54,567 nt of DNA. Source: Prochlorococcus sp. AG-347-J20 (GTDB lineage Bacteria; Cyanobacteriota; Cyanobacteriia; PCC-6307; Cyanobiaceae). Below the pieces are notes generated by a model. That model saw nothing but the letters and a program-made list of their open reading frames with translations, was not told the DNA's origin and did no database searches. The stretch is taken from NCBI GenBank assembly GCA_003281485.1, contig QCBW01000010.1, positions 1 through 54,567 on the forward strand, read 5' to 3'. The position numbers and the translations under genes are program-made. Numbering within the stretch: the first letter of the stretch is position 1; every line of letters starts with the position of its first letter. Shown here piece by piece: positions 36,176 to 46,499 of the stretch.

Positions 36176-36841
36176 TTATCTTATTTTTGAGTTTAATAGT
36201 GAGATCAACTTATTCTTTATATCTAGTTCTTTCCATAGTATATCTAAATTACTTGAGTCTATTTTTTTTATGTAAGGAAATTCAGCAATTAAAGGAATAC
36301 CACTAAAATCAACTAAAGTTTTTGGATTATCTAGGTGTTTTTCGCCATTGACTACTAAACCTAGAATCTCAATATTTCTTCGTTTTAAGGCTTCAATACT
36401 AAGCAGGGTATGGTTAAGAGTGCCAAGTGAGCTCTTACATACAAGTATTACCGGAAGATTCCATCGTTTTATTTGATCTATTTGCAAAAAATTGCGTGTT
36501 ATTGGAACCATTAATCCGCCTGCAGTTTCTACAATTAGTGAGCCTCTCACTTTTGGTAATCTTAATTTGTCAAAGTTAATAGTTTTTTGATCTATTTCGG
36601 CAGCCCAATGAGGAGATAAAGGGTTTTTAAAGACATAAGCTTCTTTGACTATTTTCTCTTTACTTACTTGTGCAAGTTTTTCAACAGTTTGACTATCAGT
36701 CGACGATTCAATACCACTTTGAATAGGCTTCCAATAAAAGGAATTTAATCCCTTAACGAAAAAAGAGCTTATTAAAGTTTTCCCAATATCAGTGTCCGTC
36801 CCACAAATTATAAATTTGAAAATATTATTATCACTTCTCAT
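36176..36841 (-). CDS. bioD: Dethiobiotin synthetase
   Basis: A 221-residue ATP-dependent ligase that closes the ureido ring of dethiobiotin. The P-loop GTDTDIGKTLISSF is near residues 14-27. VETAGGLMVPI corresponds to the conserved VEGAGGxxVP, with Thr in place of Gly. KPIQSG is the diaminopelargonate site. The start overlaps the bioC TGA by four bases (ATGA), consistent with translational coupling. It sits between bioC and bioA. Confidence 0.95.
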   Translation of the reverse strand: MRSDNNIFKFIICGTDTDIGKTLISSFFVKGLNSFYWKPIQSGIESSTDSQTVEKLAQVSKEKIVKEAYVFKNPLSPHWAAEIDQKTINFDKLRLPKVRGSLIVETAGGLMVPITRNFLQIDQIKRWNLPVILVCKSSLGTLNHTLLSIEALKRRNIEILGLVVNGEKHLDNPKTLVDFSGIPLIAEFPYIKKIDSSNLDILWKELDIKNKLISLLNSKIR

Positions 36842-37608
36842 AATTTCTTTATGATTTGAATCTCAATTTGCCATGAAAGGTTCACTGTATTATTGTAATT
36901 CTTTGGCCAAAACTTTTGAATTTCCTTTAACTCTTTCACTGTTTTGAGTTTACAATTTGTTGATTGTGCTCCTACATTTTTAATGCTTCTAAAAAGCTTA
37001 TATACATCTTCAAAGTTTTCAAGATAATTAAACTGTTCTGAATAATGCATTTCAGTTGATTTGAAATCTTTTAATAATTCTCTAGAGCAAAGGAAATTAA
37101 GACCACTATATTCAATATCAATTTTTTTACAAGTATCTTTCCATTCAGGAAAACAATCTTTTGTTGGATATGAAATGATTAAGAAACCTCCAGGCATTAA
37201 TTTGCTAAACCAATTTTTTATTATCTTTTCCGGGTTGTTTAACCAATGTATACAAAAGTTAGATGTTAACAGAGAACAGTTATTTATTTCAGGGGGTAAA
37301 TCATTATTCAAATCCCACAAAATTTTTTTTCTAGATAATTTATTCTCAAGAAGCATTTTTTCGCTGAAATCAATTCTTGATACTTTTTGGAGATAAAATT
37401 TTTTTTCTATTTCATCTGCTAATAGTCCTGGTCCTGATCCAAGATCTATCCATTCACCTTTTTTTTGGGGATTTAATTCTTTAATAAATTGAACAATCTT
37501 TTTTGCAAAAAATTTCTGAATATTTGAATGCTCTAAATACCGATATGCAGCATCATTGAAATTATTTTTTATTTTCTCATTCCACTTTTTACTATCCATT
37601 TCAATCAT
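36838..37608 (-). CDS. bioC: Malonyl-ACP O-methyltransferase
   Basis: A 256-residue SAM methyltransferase that masks malonyl-ACP as a methyl ester to start pimelate synthesis. FNDAAYRYLEHSNIQ at the N-terminus and SAM motif I, IDLGSGPGLLADEI, are typical of BioC. TSNFCIHWLNNPEKII corresponds to the conserved SNxAxQW region. It overlaps bioK by 8 bases and bioD by 4. ATG codons at 37608 and at the fourth codon are both possible starts. Confidence 0.9.
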   Translation of the reverse strand: MIEMDSKKWNEKIKNNFNDAAYRYLEHSNIQKFFAKKIVQFIKELNPQKKGEWIDLGSGPGLLADEIEKKFYLQKVSRIDFSEKMLLENKLSRKKILWDLNNDLPPEINNCSLLTSNFCIHWLNNPEKIIKNWFSKLMPGGFLIISYPTKDCFPEWKDTCKKIDIEYSGLNFLCSRELLKDFKSTEMHYSEQFNYLENFEDVYKLFRSIKNVGAQSTNCKLKTVKELKEIQKFWPKNYNNTVNLSWQIEIQIIKKL

Positions 37609-38305
37609 TAAGTCTATTAAGTAAGATCTCGTATAAACTTAAATTATTCAAGCAATGACCTTGTTGAGCTAATTTAATTAAAATTGGCTTCCTATCAAGT
37701 GTTTTATTTAAGGTATCTAAAAAGTTATTGTTTGATTCGTTATCAAGAATTAAATCATTTTCTGATTTTATAAAAATAATTTTGCAATCTTTTTTTAAAG
37801 ATACTGGGAAATCTCTGTTGGTGTAAAGTTGTTTTAAATCATTTAAAAGAAGAGTTTTATTTAAACTCTCTAGACTTTTATAAAAGATATTTTTAAAACT
37901 ATTATTCATATGATTTGGCATAAATGATCTATGAATAAATTCTTTCAACATATCCTTAGGTTCATCTTTTATGATTTTTGTTTCCATTCTTTTTAGAGAC
38001 CTCAAAATCAATTTTCTCTTACTACTTAAAGGAAGAAAATTATTAAAAGAATTTATAAGAACAATATGAGTTGCTTCTTTTAAAATTTTTTTTTGCATTA
38101 AATGAAAACCAAATGAATGGCATAAAGTCATCCTGATTTCTTTTTTAGATTCGCTTTTAATCCATTTTGCCTGATAATTATTTGTCGAAAAATAGCCCCT
38201 TTCATTATCTTGCCAATGCCAATTATTATTTAAAAAATCAACTTTATAATCATCCCAGAAATATTTATTTAGTCCCCACCCATGTTGAGTAATAATTTGT
38301 TTCAT
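37601..38305 (-). CDS. bioK: Pimeloyl-ACP methyl ester esterase, BioK-like
   Basis: A 234-residue protein between bioF and bioC, where an enzyme that frees pimeloyl-ACP from its methyl ester is expected. An alpha/beta-hydrolase pattern is visible: HGWG near the start, nucleophile S64 in LCHSFGFHL, then D184 in KSENDL and H217 in QQGHCLNN as a plausible triad. Similarity to E. coli BioH is weak. Marine picocyanobacteria are reported to use BioK or BioG at this step, and I assign BioK on position and motif. It overlaps both neighbours (4 and 8 bases). Confidence 0.8.
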   Translation of the reverse strand: MKQIITQHGWGLNKYFWDDYKVDFLNNNWHWQDNERGYFSTNNYQAKWIKSESKKEIRMTLCHSFGFHLMQKKILKEATHIVLINSFNNFLPLSSKRKLILRSLKRMETKIIKDEPKDMLKEFIHRSFMPNHMNNSFKNIFYKSLESLNKTLLLNDLKQLYTNRDFPVSLKKDCKIIFIKSENDLILDNESNNNFLDTLNKTLDRKPILIKLAQQGHCLNNLSLYEILLNRLND

Positions 38306-39441
38306 TTAAACTCTTTTAATACTGCAATGAAGTTCTTTAGCAGATTAAAATCCAAGTTTCTTCGTATTGTTATTCTGATTCTTGATTGCCCCACTGGAAC
38401 AGTCGGAGGTCTTATTGCAATTGCTAAAAACCCATTTTCTTCAAGATATTTTTGTAGATGAATGGCCTTCTCTTCTTGGCCAACAATAATTGATAAAATG
38501 TGAGAATCTCCCTTAACTGGAAAACTAAAATTTTTAATAATTTCATCTTTCCATACATTCGCAGAAGATAACAAATCATTGCCCCACTCTTTATTCTCTA
38601 AAATTTTTTTTAAACCTTCTAGCGCCCCAGCAGCTAAAGATGGTGCAAGTGCGGTTGTATATCTAAATGCACCACTTGTTTGAATAAGATATTCTCCAAT
38701 TTCTGAATTGGAAGCTATGAAAGCTCCACCGCTTCCAAACGCTTTTCCAAAAGTTCCCGTAATCATTGTTATATCTGAACGACAATTAAAACTTAAACCC
38801 CTTCCTTCAGGGCCCAAGATCCCAATTGCATGAGCTTCATCAACTAATAATTGAACACTATTTTTTTTGCAAATTTCCGTTATTTCTCTGAGCGGAGCAA
38901 TTGAACCCTCCATGCTATAAAGAGATTCAACAACAACTAGGATGGAATTTTTTATGGGGTTAGATTTAATAATTTTATCTTCTAAATCTTTTAAATTATT
39001 GTGTGAAAATCTAACCAGTTTTGCTTGAGCAGCTTTGACTCCAACCAATAAAGAGTTATGGATCAATTTATCGGCTATTACGATACTATTTCTGTTTGCT
39101 AAAGTCTGGATAGCCGCTATATTTGCTTGAAATCCACTTGGGAAAAGTAATACTTTCTCTTGATCAAGCCACTTGGCAAGTTCTGTTTCTAACAATTTAT
39201 GTATTGGTCTTGAACCTGTAATAAATCTAGAGCTTCCTGAACCAATACCTTCTAACAAGCTTATTTCGTAAGCAGCTTTTATTAAATCCTTGTCCCTACT
39301 TAATCCAAAATAATCATTACTGCATAAGTCTATAAGTTTTTTCTTTTGCGAGTTTAAACTTAAAAGTTCGAATGATTTTTTACCTAAAGAAAATGTTTTT
39401 AATTTACGGAGTCTATTTTTTGGAATTTTTACTTTTTTCAT
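38302..39441 (-). CDS. bioF: 8-amino-7-oxononanoate synthase
   Basis: A 379-residue PLP enzyme that condenses pimeloyl-ACP with alanine to give KAPA. SNDYFGL near residue 41, GSGSSRFITGS near 67-77 and DEAHAIGILGPEGRG from 201 are alpha-oxoamine synthase signatures. The PLP lysine is K233 in TGTFGKAFGS. It is the first gene of the biotin operon, 138 bases from the divergent helicase gene, so the operon promoter lies in that gap. Confidence 0.96.
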   Translation of the reverse strand: MKKVKIPKNRLRKLKTFSLGKKSFELLSLNSQKKKLIDLCSNDYFGLSRDKDLIKAAYEISLLEGIGSGSSRFITGSRPIHKLLETELAKWLDQEKVLLFPSGFQANIAAIQTLANRNSIVIADKLIHNSLLVGVKAAQAKLVRFSHNNLKDLEDKIIKSNPIKNSILVVVESLYSMEGSIAPLREITEICKKNSVQLLVDEAHAIGILGPEGRGLSFNCRSDITMITGTFGKAFGSGGAFIASNSEIGEYLIQTSGAFRYTTALAPSLAAGALEGLKKILENKEWGNDLLSSANVWKDEIIKNFSFPVKGDSHILSIIVGQEEKAIHLQKYLEENGFLAIAIRPPTVPVGQSRIRITIRRNLDFNLLKNFIAVLKEFK

Positions 39442-39579
39442 CTTAGTATTATAAATGTAGTGGATTTAATTAAAAAGATTTAGATTTACTATTAAAGTTT
39501 GCAAGCTATTTTTTGTTTATTAATATCTATATAGATCATATATTAAGAAGTTAACTCATCCTCTCTTCAATCACAATTA

Positions 39580-42306
39580 TTGCTTAATTTAGAGGAATAT
39601 TTCCCCTTTCCGCTAGATGATTTCCAATTAGAAGCAATACGAGCTATTAATAGCGGAAATTCTGTTGTTTTAACGGCACCAACAGGGTCGGGTAAAACAT
39701 TGATAGGTGAATTTGCTATATATAGAGGCTTGTCTCATGACAGCAGAGTTTTTTATACAACACCTTTAAAAGCTTTATCAAACCAAAAGTTTAGAGATTT
39801 TGCTAATCAATATGGTGAGAATAAAGTTGGTCTTTTAACTGGAGATATAAGTATAAATAGAGAAGCACCAATCTTAGTCATGACGACTGAGATTTTTAGA
39901 AATATGCTTTATGGCGAGTTTGATGAATTTGATGATCCCTTAGAAAATTTAGAATCTGTGATTCTTGATGAATGTCATTATATGAATGACCCCCAAAGAG
40001 GCACAGTTTGGGAAGAAACTATAATCCATTGCCCTACCAGAACTCAAATAATAGCTTTATCAGCAACAATAGCCAATGCAGATCAATTACAAAATTGGAT
40101 TGAAAAAGTTCATGGGCCCACAGTACTAATTAATAGTGATAAGAGACCAGTCCCACTTGATTTTATTTTTTGTAGTGTTAAAGGCCTCCATCCACTTTTA
40201 AATAATAAGGGTAATGGAATTCATCCAAATTGTAAGATTTGGAGAGCTCCTAAAGGGCAGAAAATAAGAGGGAAAGTGGGCAGGATAATGCAACCTAAGT
40301 CTCCCTCAATTGGCTTTGTGATCTCGAAACTAGCTGAACGAAATATGCTGCCAGCTATTTATTTTATTTTTAGTAGAAGAGGATGTGACAAGGCTATTGA
40401 GAATATAAAAGATTTAACTTTAGTAAGTTATTCAGAGGCAAGTATGATATCCCAAAAATTAGATGTCTATCTTAAAAATAATCAGGAAGCAATTAAAGAT
40501 AAATCTCAATGCGAGGCATTAAAACGCGGTATTGCATCTCATCATGCTGGATTATTACCTGCATGGAAAGAATTGGTTGAGGAATTATTTCAACAAGGTT
40601 TAATAAAAGTTGTTTTTGCAACTGAAACTCTCGCTGCAGGAATAAATATGCCCGCAAGAACAACTGTTATTTCTTCTTTATCAAAAAGAACAGAAGATGG
40701 ACATAGATTATTATTTAGCAGTGAATTTTTGCAAATGTCAGGAAGAGCAGGAAGAAGAGGAAAAGATACCCAGGGATATGTTGTGACATTACAAACAAGA
40801 TTTGAAGGTGCCAAAGAAGCAAGTACACTGGCTATTAGCAAACCAAACTCTTTAGAAAGTCAATTCACTCCTAGCTATGGAATGGTACTTAATCTTTTAC
40901 AAAGTTATACTTTAGAAAAGTCTAAAGAATTAATTAAAAGAAGCTTTGGTAGTTTTTTATATTTAGGTGAATCATCAGGTGAGAATATAATTCTTGAAAA
41001 TTTAGATAAGGATTTAATTGAATTAAAAAAAATTACATCTAACGTTTCATGGAAAGATTTTGATGCATACGAAAAGTTAAAAAATCGTCTAAAAGAAGAG
41101 AGAAGACTCTTGAAAATTTTAGAAAAACAATCAGCACAAAAATTATCAGAAGAGATAACTAATGCACTCCCATATATTAAAGATGGAAGCTTAATTTCAA
41201 TCAAAGCTCCTCAAATTAAAAGAAAAATTGTTCCAGGATTAATTTGTAAGAAAATATATGAATCCCAAAAAATTAAGAGTTTATTGTGTTTGACAATTGA
41301 TAATTTATTTATTCTTATAAAACCCTCATACATAGTAAGTATTTTTAATGATTTGGATGCAATTGATGTCTTAGAACTTGAAGTACCAAAAATGTATTTT
41401 TCTGGAGAGGTATTTAGGGGAGATGATATGTCTCAGTGTTATGCGGATCGAATTTTAGAAGTTTCTAAAAAAAATGATTTACAAACTCCACAATATGATT
41501 TGACAACGGAAGTTTTGGCACAACAGCAACAAATTAATAATTTAGAAGAAACAGTTACTAATCATCCTGCACATAGATTTGGAGACTCCAAGAAATTAAA
41601 AAAATATAGAAAAAAAATTGTTGATATTGAGCAAGAAATAAATATTAGAAAAAAACTTCTTGAGGATAAAGAAAATCACAACTGGAAAACTTTTACCGAT
41701 TTGATTAAAATTTTGAATCATTTTGGTTGTTTGAATGATTTGGAATTGACAGAAGTTGGACAAACAGTTGGTGCAATAAGAAGTGAAAATGAATTATGGA
41801 TTGGTCTTGTTTTAGTTAGCGGTTATTTAGACGATTTAGAACCTCCTGAGTTAGCTGCAATTATTCAAGCTATATGTGTTGATGTAAGAAGGCCTAATCT
41901 TTGGTGTGATTTTAAGCCTTCTTTAAAGGTAATAGATGTTTTTAATGAATTAGATGGTTTAAGAAAATTACTCTCTTTTCAACAAAATAAGTTTCATATT
42001 GAAATTCCTATCTATTTAGAAACAGAGTTGACGGGAATTATTACTGAATGGGCAAGAGGAAAGAAATGGAAAGATTTGGTTTTTAATACTTCACTAGACG
42101 AAGGTGATGTAGTGAGGATTATTAGAAGATCAATTGATGTCCTTTCTCAAGTGCAATACTGTATTGGTGTTAGTAATAAATTAAAAAGTAAAGCGAAGTT
42201 AGCATTAAAAGCTATTAATCGTTTTCCTGTTTCTGAATCTAATGATCTTATAAAATTCTCTGAAGATATTAATCCTGCGACAAAAAGAATTGACAATAAT
42301 TCTTAA
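39580..42306 (+). CDS. Ski2/Mtr4-like DExH RNA helicase
   Basis: A 908-residue superfamily 2 helicase. Walker A is APTGSGKT at about residues 33-40, motif II is DECH at 130-133 and motif III is SAT at 161-163. The Q-type entry PFPLDDFQLEAI and the C-terminal helicase motifs (ASHHAGLLPAWK, FATETLAAGINMPARTT, QMSGRAGRRG) match the Ski2/Mtr4/DOB1 group. The last 170 residues resemble the DSHCT domain. Cyanobacteria and plastids (ISE2) carry this family, linked to RNA processing. The start is TTG at 39580. It converges on fumC. Confidence 0.92.
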   Translation: MLNLEEYFPFPLDDFQLEAIRAINSGNSVVLTAPTGSGKTLIGEFAIYRGLSHDSRVFYTTPLKALSNQKFRDFANQYGENKVGLLTGDISINREAPILVMTTEIFRNMLYGEFDEFDDPLENLESVILDECHYMNDPQRGTVWEETIIHCPTRTQIIALSATIANADQLQNWIEKVHGPTVLINSDKRPVPLDFIFCSVKGLHPLLNNKGNGIHPNCKIWRAPKGQKIRGKVGRIMQPKSPSIGFVISKLAERNMLPAIYFIFSRRGCDKAIENIKDLTLVSYSEASMISQKLDVYLKNNQEAIKDKSQCEALKRGIASHHAGLLPAWKELVEELFQQGLIKVVFATETLAAGINMPARTTVISSLSKRTEDGHRLLFSSEFLQMSGRAGRRGKDTQGYVVTLQTRFEGAKEASTLAISKPNSLESQFTPSYGMVLNLLQSYTLEKSKELIKRSFGSFLYLGESSGENIILENLDKDLIELKKITSNVSWKDFDAYEKLKNRLKEERRLLKILEKQSAQKLSEEITNALPYIKDGSLISIKAPQIKRKIVPGLICKKIYESQKIKSLLCLTIDNLFILIKPSYIVSIFNDLDAIDVLELEVPKMYFSGEVFRGDDMSQCYADRILEVSKKNDLQTPQYDLTTEVLAQQQQINNLEETVTNHPAHRFGDSKKLKKYRKKIVDIEQEINIRKKLLEDKENHNWKTFTDLIKILNHFGCLNDLELTEVGQTVGAIRSENELWIGLVLVSGYLDDLEPPELAAIIQAICVDVRRPNLWCDFKPSLKVIDVFNELDGLRKLLSFQQNKFHIEIPIYLETELTGIITEWARGKKWKDLVFNTSLDEGDVVRIIRRSIDVLSQVQYCIGVSNKLKSKAKLALKAINRFPVSESNDLIKFSEDINPATKRIDNNS

Positions 42307-42317
42307 ATTTTTTTTAA

Positions 42318-43703
42318 TCAAATCATTGAATTGATATTAATTGCTTCGTCAAATTCATCTTCGTTTAAATAACCTAATTTAAGTGTTGCCTCTTTTAAAT
42401 TTAATGATTCTTTAAAGGCAAGGTTTGCAATTTCAGCTGCTTTTTCATAACCAACTTTTGGCACTATGGCTGTAACCAACATTAGTGAATTTTCTAAATT
42501 TAACTTCATTTTTTTTTGATTAGGTTCCATCCCTTCAACTAATTTTATTCTGAAGTTTTCTATTACATTTTTAAGTAATTTTAAACTTGTGAGAATATTA
42601 AATCCAATTAGAGGCTTATATTCATTCATCTGTAAAGTACCGCTAGAATTTGCCATTGAAACTGCATATTCAAGACCCATTATCTGAGTGCAAACCATTG
42701 ATAAGGCTTCGCATTGAGTTGGATTCACTTTGCCCGGCATAATAGAACTTCCAGGTTCATTTGGAGGAATAATTAGTTCATATATTCCTGATCTGGGACC
42801 GGAAGATAGAATCTTTATATCATTTGAAATTTTAAATAATGCACCTGCTAATATTTTTATCTGACTCATTACTTGAGCTAGACGATCATGCGAGGCCATG
42901 ATAGAAAAATTATTTTTTGATTTATAAAAAATTAGATTAGTTTCATCGGAAATAGATTTTATAGACTCTTCACAAAATCCTTTTGGACAATTAATCCCTG
43001 TACCAACTGCTGTTCCTCCCAGAGGTAAGAAATACAATTCATTCAGACTCATGATAATTGCATTCTCAGCATCTTTAAGTTGCTCTGACCATCCTGATAT
43101 TTCTTGTCCAAAAGTAAGGGGAACTGCATCTTGAAAATGGGTTCTTCCTATCTTTATAAGGTCTTTCCATTCTTCACTTTTTTTATCAAGGATCTTAGTA
43201 AGTTCTCTGATCGTTGGGACTAAATTTTTGATTATTTCACTAACAACAGATATTTGAATAGCAGCAGGAAAAGTGTCATTTGTTGACTGAGATTTATTTA
43301 CATCATCATTCGGATGAATTGGTTGATGACTACCAAGCTCTGAATTAGTTTTTAAAGCTGCAATATTTGAAATTACCTCATTAACATTCATATTTGTTTG
43401 CGTACCACTACCTGTTTGCCAAACCTTTAAGGGAAACTGTGAATCGTGGAGCCCATCAAGAATTTCCGTACATGCATCTACAATCAAATCTTTTTTTCTT
43501 TTATCTATTAAACCTAAATTGAAATTCGCAATTGAAGCGGCTTTTTTTATGAGCGTGAGTGAATAAATTAACTCAATTGGAATTAATTCTTCTCCAATAG
43601 AAAAATTTATTATCGATCTTTGTGTTTGAGCACCCCACAATGCTTCGATGGGGACTTCAATTTTCCCCATGCTGTCTTTTTCAATCCTAAATTTTTTTGT
43701 CAT
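42318..43703 (-). CDS. fumC: Fumarate hydratase, class II
   Basis: A 461-residue oxygen-stable fumarase interconverting fumarate and malate. The superfamily signature GSSIMPGKVNP is present, along with QTGSGTQTNMNVNEVI and GRTHFQDAVPLTFGQE. The N-terminal KIEVPIEALWGAQTQRS is typical. It is downstream of purB on the same strand with a 48-base gap. This is a sensible pairing because adenylosuccinate lyase releases fumarate that fumarase can recycle. Confidence 0.97.
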   Translation of the reverse strand: MTKKFRIEKDSMGKIEVPIEALWGAQTQRSIINFSIGEELIPIELIYSLTLIKKAASIANFNLGLIDKRKKDLIVDACTEILDGLHDSQFPLKVWQTGSGTQTNMNVNEVISNIAALKTNSELGSHQPIHPNDDVNKSQSTNDTFPAAIQISVVSEIIKNLVPTIRELTKILDKKSEEWKDLIKIGRTHFQDAVPLTFGQEISGWSEQLKDAENAIIMSLNELYFLPLGGTAVGTGINCPKGFCEESIKSISDETNLIFYKSKNNFSIMASHDRLAQVMSQIKILAGALFKISNDIKILSSGPRSGIYELIIPPNEPGSSIMPGKVNPTQCEALSMVCTQIMGLEYAVSMANSSGTLQMNEYKPLIGFNILTSLKLLKNVIENFRIKLVEGMEPNQKKMKLNLENSLMLVTAIVPKVGYEKAAEIANLAFKESLNLKEATLKLGYLNEDEFDEAININSMI

Positions 43704-43751
43704 TATTCCTCTGAAAACACTGGTTTAATTTAGATAAGGTTTTCAGTATTC

Positions 43752-45047
43752 CTAGATACCTAACTTCTCCCATATTACACTTAAATTATTGAGATGAATT
43801 GAAGGGTTAAAACATTCTTCTAAGTCACTTTGATCAATAAAATCCATTATTTCATTATCTCTCTCTATATTTTGTTTGAAATTACCATTCTGAGTATTCC
43901 AGGCCCGATGGGCATTTTTTTGTACTAAGCTATAAGCCTTTTCTCTAGACAAGCCCTTCTCTACAAGCAAAAGTAAAACTTTCTGACTAAAGATTACACC
44001 ACCATATATATTTAAATTTTTGAGCATATTTTTTGGATAAACTTCCAAATTGCTTACTATATCTTTCATTTCCCTTAGCATAAAATGCAGGCAGATTGAT
44101 ACGTCAGGTAACATGATACGTTCATTTGAACTATGGCTTATATCTCTTTCGTGCCAAAGTGGTACATTTTCCAGTGCCGTTAAGACATAACTCCTCAAAA
44201 TTCTTGCTAAGCCGCTTACTCTTTCACTTCGAATAGGATTTCTTTTATGAGGCATGGCAGAACTTCCTTTTTGCCCTTTTGTAAAGCCCTCCTCAACTTC
44301 TAAAACATCAGTTCTTTGTAAATTTCTTATTTCAGTTGCGAATCTATCTAAAGAAGCGCCGACTAGTGCAATAGTTTGCACATATTCTGCATGTCTGTCT
44401 CTCGATATGACCTGCGTACTTGCTGTATCTGGTTTTAATCCTAGTAAATCACAAGTTATTTGTTCTACTTTGGGATTTGTATTAGCATAAGTTCCCATTG
44501 CACCACTTATTTGTCCAATTGCTACAGATTCTTTAAGTGTTGACAATCTTTTTTTGTTCCTTATTATTTCTGCTAACCATCCGGCAAGTTTAAAACCGAA
44601 GGAAATTGGCTCCCCATGAATCGCATGTGATCTGCCAATCATTAATGTATTTTTATGCTGCCTTGCCAATAATCTGACTTCATTTTCTAATTTCTCAATT
44701 TCTTCTAATAATAATTCGCAAGAGTCTTTTAACTGAAGAGATAAGCCAGTATCAAGTACATCACTACTCGTCATACCAACATGTATGTATCTTCCAGAAT
44801 CTCCTACAAATTCATTAACGCTTGTTAGAAATGCTATGACATCATGTTTAACTTCCTTCTCAATTTCTGTAATTCTAGATGCATCAAACTTTGCATTTGA
44901 ACGAATATCTTTCATAGCATTCTCAGGAATTTTCCCGAGGGAAAAATTTGCTTCACATGCAGCTATTTCAACCTTAAGCCAACTCTGGAATTTTGCGCTT
45001 TCAGTCCAGATCTTCCCCATTTCGGGTAATGTATAACGCTCGATCAC
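43752..45047 (-). CDS. purB: Adenylosuccinate lyase
   Basis: A 431-residue enzyme that cleaves SAICAR and adenylosuccinate in purine synthesis, releasing fumarate both times. The signature SSAMPHKRNP is present, and TSSDVLDTG and GRSHAIHGEP carry the active-site residues of the family. The start is GTG at 45047, giving MIERYTLPEMGKIW, the usual N-terminus. It precedes fumC on the minus strand. A 274-base gap separates it from the divergent tlyA-type gene. Confidence 0.97.
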   Translation of the reverse strand: MIERYTLPEMGKIWTESAKFQSWLKVEIAACEANFSLGKIPENAMKDIRSNAKFDASRITEIEKEVKHDVIAFLTSVNEFVGDSGRYIHVGMTSSDVLDTGLSLQLKDSCELLLEEIEKLENEVRLLARQHKNTLMIGRSHAIHGEPISFGFKLAGWLAEIIRNKKRLSTLKESVAIGQISGAMGTYANTNPKVEQITCDLLGLKPDTASTQVISRDRHAEYVQTIALVGASLDRFATEIRNLQRTDVLEVEEGFTKGQKGSSAMPHKRNPIRSERVSGLARILRSYVLTALENVPLWHERDISHSSNERIMLPDVSICLHFMLREMKDIVSNLEVYPKNMLKNLNIYGGVIFSQKVLLLLVEKGLSREKAYSLVQKNAHRAWNTQNGNFKQNIERDNEIMDFIDQSDLEECFNPSIHLNNLSVIWEKLGI

Positions 45048-45321
45048 AATTTTTATTAATTATCATTTTAAACTTTATAACCAAAATGGGATTATTGCTC
45101 TATACCTTAAAGATGTACTTGACATTGAACATATTTGCCCGATTATTATTTTCTTATGTAACATTTTTCTGGCTAATTAAGAAAGTTTAAATATAAAAAT
45201 GTTTGAATTTATTCCTTAATGGGTAATTTTTTAGTTCTAATTTAAAATTAAAAGGTATAAAAGAATTTGGATCTTAATCTTGTAGATGATCATTATTCAG
45301 TCTTTTTTTATTGATTAATAG
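45048..45321. other. Divergent intergenic region purB/tlyA
   Basis: 274 bases of AT-rich sequence that must hold the promoters of purB (minus) and the TlyA-type gene (plus). A hydrophobic 34-codon frame (45086-45190, plus) is present but has no ribosome-binding sequence, and I do not call it. I see no strong hairpin or known operator. Confidence 0.4.
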
Positions 45322-46134
45322 ATGATTAAAAAAAGTAGATTAGACCTTTATCTTTTAAATATTGGTTTATGTGAAACTCGTCAAAAAGCCCAGGGTTTAA
45401 TTCTTGCGGGAAAGGTAAGAGATATAAATGGAAAAGTATTGGATAAACCTGGACAACAAGTATTAATTGGATCTGAATTTTTCATTGATTCCGAGCCTAT
45501 GTTTGTTTCAAGGGGAGGGGAGAAATTATTGGAGGCATTTAAAAAACTTGAAATTAAAGTAAAAGATAAAATATGTATTGACGCAGGAATCTCAACTGGC
45601 GGATTTACTGATTGCTTATTGCAGCAAGGAGCAAAGTTAGTTTATGGAATAGATGTTGGATATGGACAAACCGCGTGGAAGATTAGAAAAAATCCAAAAG
45701 TCATACTTTTTGAAAGAACAAATATTCGAAAATTAAAAGCCAGTGATCTTTTATCTAAAAGTGATGAATTACCAAATTTTGTAGTTGCGGATTTGTCTTT
45801 TATTTCATTAAAGTTAGTTTTTAAATCTATAAGTAATTTAGTAGTAGGCGATTGTATAGAGGGAATATTTTTAATTAAACCTCAATTTGAGGTAGGTAGA
45901 GATAAAGTCAGCAGAGGTGGCGTAGTGCGTAATCCTAAATTCCATGTTGAAGCTATAGAGTCAGTTATAAATGCTGCTAATAATTTTCAATGGAATATAA
46001 AGAATTTAATTGCCTCTCCTCTAGTAGGACCTGCAGGAAATCATGAATACCTAGCTTGGATGTGCTTAAGAAGTGAATCAAATCCTATGATTAATAATGA
46101 ATATATAAAAAATTTAGTAAATGAAACTATTTGA
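45322..46134 (+). CDS. tlyA: TlyA family rRNA 2'-O-methyltransferase
   Basis: 270 residues. An N-terminal S4 RNA-binding domain (RLDLYLLNIGLCETRQKAQGL) is followed by an FtsJ-like SAM methyltransferase fold with IDAGISTGGFTDCLL, VVADLSFISLKLV and KPQFEVGRDKV. TlyA enzymes in mycobacteria methylate 16S and 23S rRNA; older annotation as hemolysin is misleading. It converges on glnB with a 2-base gap. Confidence 0.9.
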   Translation: MIKKSRLDLYLLNIGLCETRQKAQGLILAGKVRDINGKVLDKPGQQVLIGSEFFIDSEPMFVSRGGEKLLEAFKKLEIKVKDKICIDAGISTGGFTDCLLQQGAKLVYGIDVGYGQTAWKIRKNPKVILFERTNIRKLKASDLLSKSDELPNFVVADLSFISLKLVFKSISNLVVGDCIEGIFLIKPQFEVGRDKVSRGGVVRNPKFHVEAIESVINAANNFQWNIKNLIASPLVGPAGNHEYLAWMCLRSESNPMINNEYIKNLVNETI

Positions 46135-46136
46135 AT

Positions 46137-46490
<354 letters not shown>

Positions 46491-46499
46491 TTAATTATT

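Noticed and set aside
45086..45190. 34-codon hydrophobic plus-strand frame in the purB/tlyA gap
   Set aside because: It resembles a single membrane helix, but there is no ribosome-binding sequence, the residue composition is what AT-rich DNA gives by chance, and it matches no small photosynthetic subunit I know.
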